A stretch of DNA of 45,852 bases from an uncultured Pelagibacteraceae bacterium. GTDB lineage: Bacteria > Pseudomonadota > Alphaproteobacteria > Pelagibacterales > Pelagibacteraceae. The notes beneath the pieces are model-generated. The model did not search any database, had not been told where the DNA came from, and was given only the letters and a program-made list of their open reading frames with translations. The stretch is from contig CABZHM010000010.1 of the NCBI GenBank assembly GCA_902525625.1, positions 1-45,852 of the forward strand, read 5' to 3'. How positions within the stretch are numbered: the stretch's first letter is position 1; every line of letters starts with the position of its first letter. This document shows, piece after piece, positions 43,824-45,852 of this stretch. Position numbers and translations under genes: made by a program.

Positions 43824-44204
43824 TTATAATGTAACCTTTTTTGGTTTAAAAATTAAACATACACCGTTATTACAATATCTTTTACCAGTAGGCTGAGGTC
43901 CATCTTTAAAAATATGTCCGTGATGGGCATCGCAATTCTTACAATGATATTCCGTACGTGCATAACCTATTAAATGATCTGTTTTTGTCTCAAATACGTC
44001 TGGTAGGGATTCATAAAACGAAGGCCATCCAGATCCACTTTCATATTTTGTTTTTGAGTCAAATAACTTTATATCACAATTAGCACAGTGATAAGTTCCC
44101 TCTCTTTTTTCATAATTTAATTCACTTGATCCAGGTGGCTCAGTGCCTTCCTCAAACATAACTAATTTTTGTTCTGCTGTAAGATCTGAATTTTTTTTTT
44201 TCAT
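43824..44204 (-). CDS. msrB: Peptide methionine-R-sulfoxide reductase
   Basis: The 126-residue MsrB repairs methionine R-sulfoxide in proteins. Zinc is held by two CxxC pairs, HCANCDIKLFDS and YHCKNCDAHHGHIF. GSGWPSFYESL is the substrate pocket, and the catalytic Cys is in GKRYCNNGVCLIF, where most members read RYCxNSASL. It starts 5 bases after the HDAC-family stop. The length is normal. Confidence 0.95.
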   Translation of the reverse strand: MKKKNSDLTAEQKLVMFEEGTEPPGSSELNYEKREGTYHCANCDIKLFDSKTKYESGSGWPSFYESLPDVFETKTDHLIGYARTEYHCKNCDAHHGHIFKDGPQPTGKRYCNNGVCLIFKPKKVTL

Positions 44205-44209
44205 AACTG

Positions 44210-45103
44210 CTAAATTAATTTAGCACATGACTGATGCAAAAAAGAGTGTAATTCAACAAGTTTATCAATATTTTTATTGTAACCACCGCCTAAAACTCCA
44301 CACAGAGGAATTCTTTTTGAAAAAAAATTTTCTGTAACAATTTCATCTCTTTCTTTTATTCCATCATCTGAAATCTTTAATTTACCCAAGCGATCATTAA
44401 AATGGATGTCAACTCCTGCAATATAGAAAACAAAATCAAAATTTTCTTTATTTAATTCATTTAAGTGAAATTTTAGTATATTTAAATATTCCTTGTCCTC
44501 CGTATCGTTTTCAAGCTCTACATCACAATCACTAATTGATTTTTTGGCAGGATAATTTGATTTTGAATGCATACTAAAAGTAAAAACATTTTTATTGTCT
44601 TTGAATATATCTGAATTACCGTTTCCTTGATGAACATCCAAATCAACTATTAATATTCTTTTTGCCAGTTCTCTATCTAGTAGGAATTGAGAGGCAACAG
44701 CTACATCGTTAAAAACGCAATATCCTGCACCACTATCATAATTCGCATGGTGACTTCCCCCTGCAGTGTTACAGGCAATGCCATAATTTATTGCAAGTTT
44801 AGATGCAAGTACTGTACCTCCTGTTGCAACCAACGACCTTTGAACAACACTATCAACTAATGGAAAACCAATTTTTTTAACTCCAATTTCATCTAATGTT
44901 TTATTTTTGATCTCTTTAATATATTTTTCAGAATGAGCTCCCTTTAAAGTTTCATCAGAACACGGATATGGTTTATGAAATTTTGTTACTATGTTATTCT
45001 TTAACAAAAAATCTGCAAGATCACCAAATTTATTAATAGGAAATTTATGATCATCGCCAATTTTCGCAAAATAATCTTTATGATTAACCACAGGTAAATC
45101 CAT
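44210..45103 (-). CDS. Histone-deacetylase-family amidohydrolase (acetoin-utilisation/polyamine-deacetylase superfamily)
   Basis: The 297-residue enzyme is taken from the ATG at 45103, one base after the upstream stop; a TTG at 45112 would overlap it. It has all family residues: the His pair in TAGGSHHANYDSGAGYCVFN, the zinc ligands in VDLDVHQGNG and AGVDIHF, and GVLGGGY with the catalytic Tyr. Bacterial members deacetylate small amines such as acetylpolyamines or act in acetoin use. The substrate is open. The gene lies between a D-2-hydroxyacid dehydrogenase and msrB. Confidence 0.9.
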   Translation of the reverse strand: MDLPVVNHKDYFAKIGDDHKFPINKFGDLADFLLKNNIVTKFHKPYPCSDETLKGAHSEKYIKEIKNKTLDEIGVKKIGFPLVDSVVQRSLVATGGTVLASKLAINYGIACNTAGGSHHANYDSGAGYCVFNDVAVASQFLLDRELAKRILIVDLDVHQGNGNSDIFKDNKNVFTFSMHSKSNYPAKKSISDCDVELENDTEDKEYLNILKFHLNELNKENFDFVFYIAGVDIHFNDRLGKLKISDDGIKERDEIVTENFFSKRIPLCGVLGGGYNKNIDKLVELHSFLHQSCAKLI

Positions 45104-45104
45104 T

Positions 45105-45852
45105 TTACTCAATCACCCGGATTGGTTTGCCGCTAACACATGCTTCAAGAGACTCGACCATTTGAGTAAAATAAACGTGATAATTTTCAGCTGTCACGTA
45201 TCCAATGTGAGGTGTTAATAAAGCATTTGGTAAGAATCTTAATTTATTGTTTTCTGATAGAGGCTCTTTTTCATAAACATCTAATCCAGCACCTGCAATT
45301 AAATTGGTCGATAATGCGATTATCAAATCATCTTCATTTATTATGGGACCCCTAGAGGTATTAATTAAAAATGAGGTTTTTTTCATCTTATCCATTTCTT
45401 TAAGGGTGATGCAATTTTTATATCTCTCTCCACCTTGTACATGAATAGATAAGAAGTCAGAATTTTTAATTAGATCTTCTTTGCTACAAGGTAAAACATC
45501 TAATTCTTTACAAGTGTTTAAATTTAAATTTTCACTCCAAGCCATCACTTGCATGCCAAATGCCTTGCCAACTTTAGCAACCTGCGTTCCTACTTTTCCA
45601 AGGCCAATCAAACCAAGAATTTTACCTTTTAATTCTACGCCAACTGAAGTTTGCCAATAACCTTGATACATATTATCAATTTCCTCTTTTAGATTTCTTG
45701 CTAATCCAAGTATTAAAGCCCAGGTTAATTCAGGTGTTGGGTTAGTATTGCTATCCGTACCACATACAATAATATTTTTTTTTTTGGCAGTATCTAAATC
45801 AATTGATTTATTTCTTAATCCACTAGTTATTATAAATTTTAATTTAGTTAAA
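45105..45852 (-). CDS. D-2-hydroxyacid dehydrogenase (N-terminus off the window)
   Basis: The frame is open to the right edge, so the first part of the gene is missing; about 248 residues are visible. It belongs to the NAD-dependent D-isomer-specific 2-hydroxyacid dehydrogenases (phosphoglycerate/glycerate type): PTPELTWALILGLARN, the Rossmann motif LGLIGLGKVGTQVAKVG, catalytic Arg in LINTSRGPIINEDD, Glu in GLDVYEKEPLSENN and His in LLTPHIGYVTAENY. An internal ATG at 45671 is not the start, because the conserved sequence continues upstream. The exact substrate is not set. Confidence 0.9.
   Translation of the reverse strand, partial: LTKLKFIITSGLRNKSIDLDTAKKKNIIVCGTDSNTNPTPELTWALILGLARNLKEEIDNMYQGYWQTSVGVELKGKILGLIGLGKVGTQVAKVGKAFGMQVMAWSENLNLNTCKELDVLPCSKEDLIKNSDFLSIHVQGGERYKNCITLKEMDKMKKTSFLINTSRGPIINEDDLIIALSTNLIAGAGLDVYEKEPLSENNKLRFLPNALLTPHIGYVTAENYHVYFTQMVESLEACVSGKPIRVIE

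Noticed and set aside
1-45852. Mobile element, prophage or defence island
   Set aside because: No transposase, integrase, terminal repeats, restriction or toxin-antitoxin genes were seen; gene content is metabolic and transport.

Overview
The window looks like a piece of a SAR11-type (Pelagibacterales) alphaproteobacterial chromosome. It is very A+T-rich, the spacers are a few bases long or negative, start and stop codons often overlap, no gap reaches 300 bases, and the content is dominated by high-affinity ABC uptake systems. This placement comes from recognising gene content and composition by eye; no database was searched. I see no rRNA, tRNA, IS element, integrase or CRISPR array.

Layout. 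(1) 1-6090 is a surface and secretion region. The N-terminal 1072 residues of a giant repeat protein (LEPR-like N-terminus, DUF4347, VCBS/cadherin-like repeats) run off the left edge. Divergent from it is a TolC-like lipoprotein with an unusual Ig-like plus coiled-coil tail, followed by a small coupled ORF. (2) 6100-13139 is a seven-gene housekeeping operon read leftward: csaA, lysE-type exporter, acnA, yfgM-like, bamB, cupin, zapE. (3) 13169-18189 holds argE, an aldehyde dehydrogenase with an agmatinase-family ureohydrolase, and a secreted HExxH protein coupled to a membrane-anchored cyclophilin. (4) 18178-26870 is a leftward operon: Asp/Glu-racemase-family protein, creatinase/DoeA-type M24 hydrolase, potA, potD, potB, potC, and an inverted-order FadN-type beta-oxidation enzyme. 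(5) 27007-40791 holds two branched-chain-type (HAAT/Liv) ABC systems. One leftward run, livJ-livH-secreted hydrolase-livM-livG-livF-azlC-azlD-glaH-proC-like-livG-livF-livH-livM-tiny peptide, faces a convergent second binding-protein gene. (6) 40882-42168 holds a LysE-type exporter, a hairpin/leader-ORF region, a TIGR03643/DUF2805 protein and grxC. (7) 42174-45852 holds a secreted Ser/Thr-rich protein with an intimin-type (inverse autotransporter) beta-barrel, then msrB, an HDAC-family amidohydrolase and a partial D-2-hydroxyacid dehydrogenase.

How the parts may work together. Pot-type uptake, a ureohydrolase, an aldehyde dehydrogenase and a clear glutarate 2-hydroxylase (GlaH/CsiD) within 20 kb suggest scavenging of polyamines or lysine-derived nitrogen compounds; this is inference. 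The least conventional parts are the TolC fusion with its secretion neighbourhood, the stand-alone inverse-autotransporter barrel with a co-transcribed secreted partner, the secreted disulfide-rich hydrolase and the 23-residue membrane peptide inside the liv operon, and the hairpin/leader region at 41497-41599. None of these clearly forms a new defence or mobile system.
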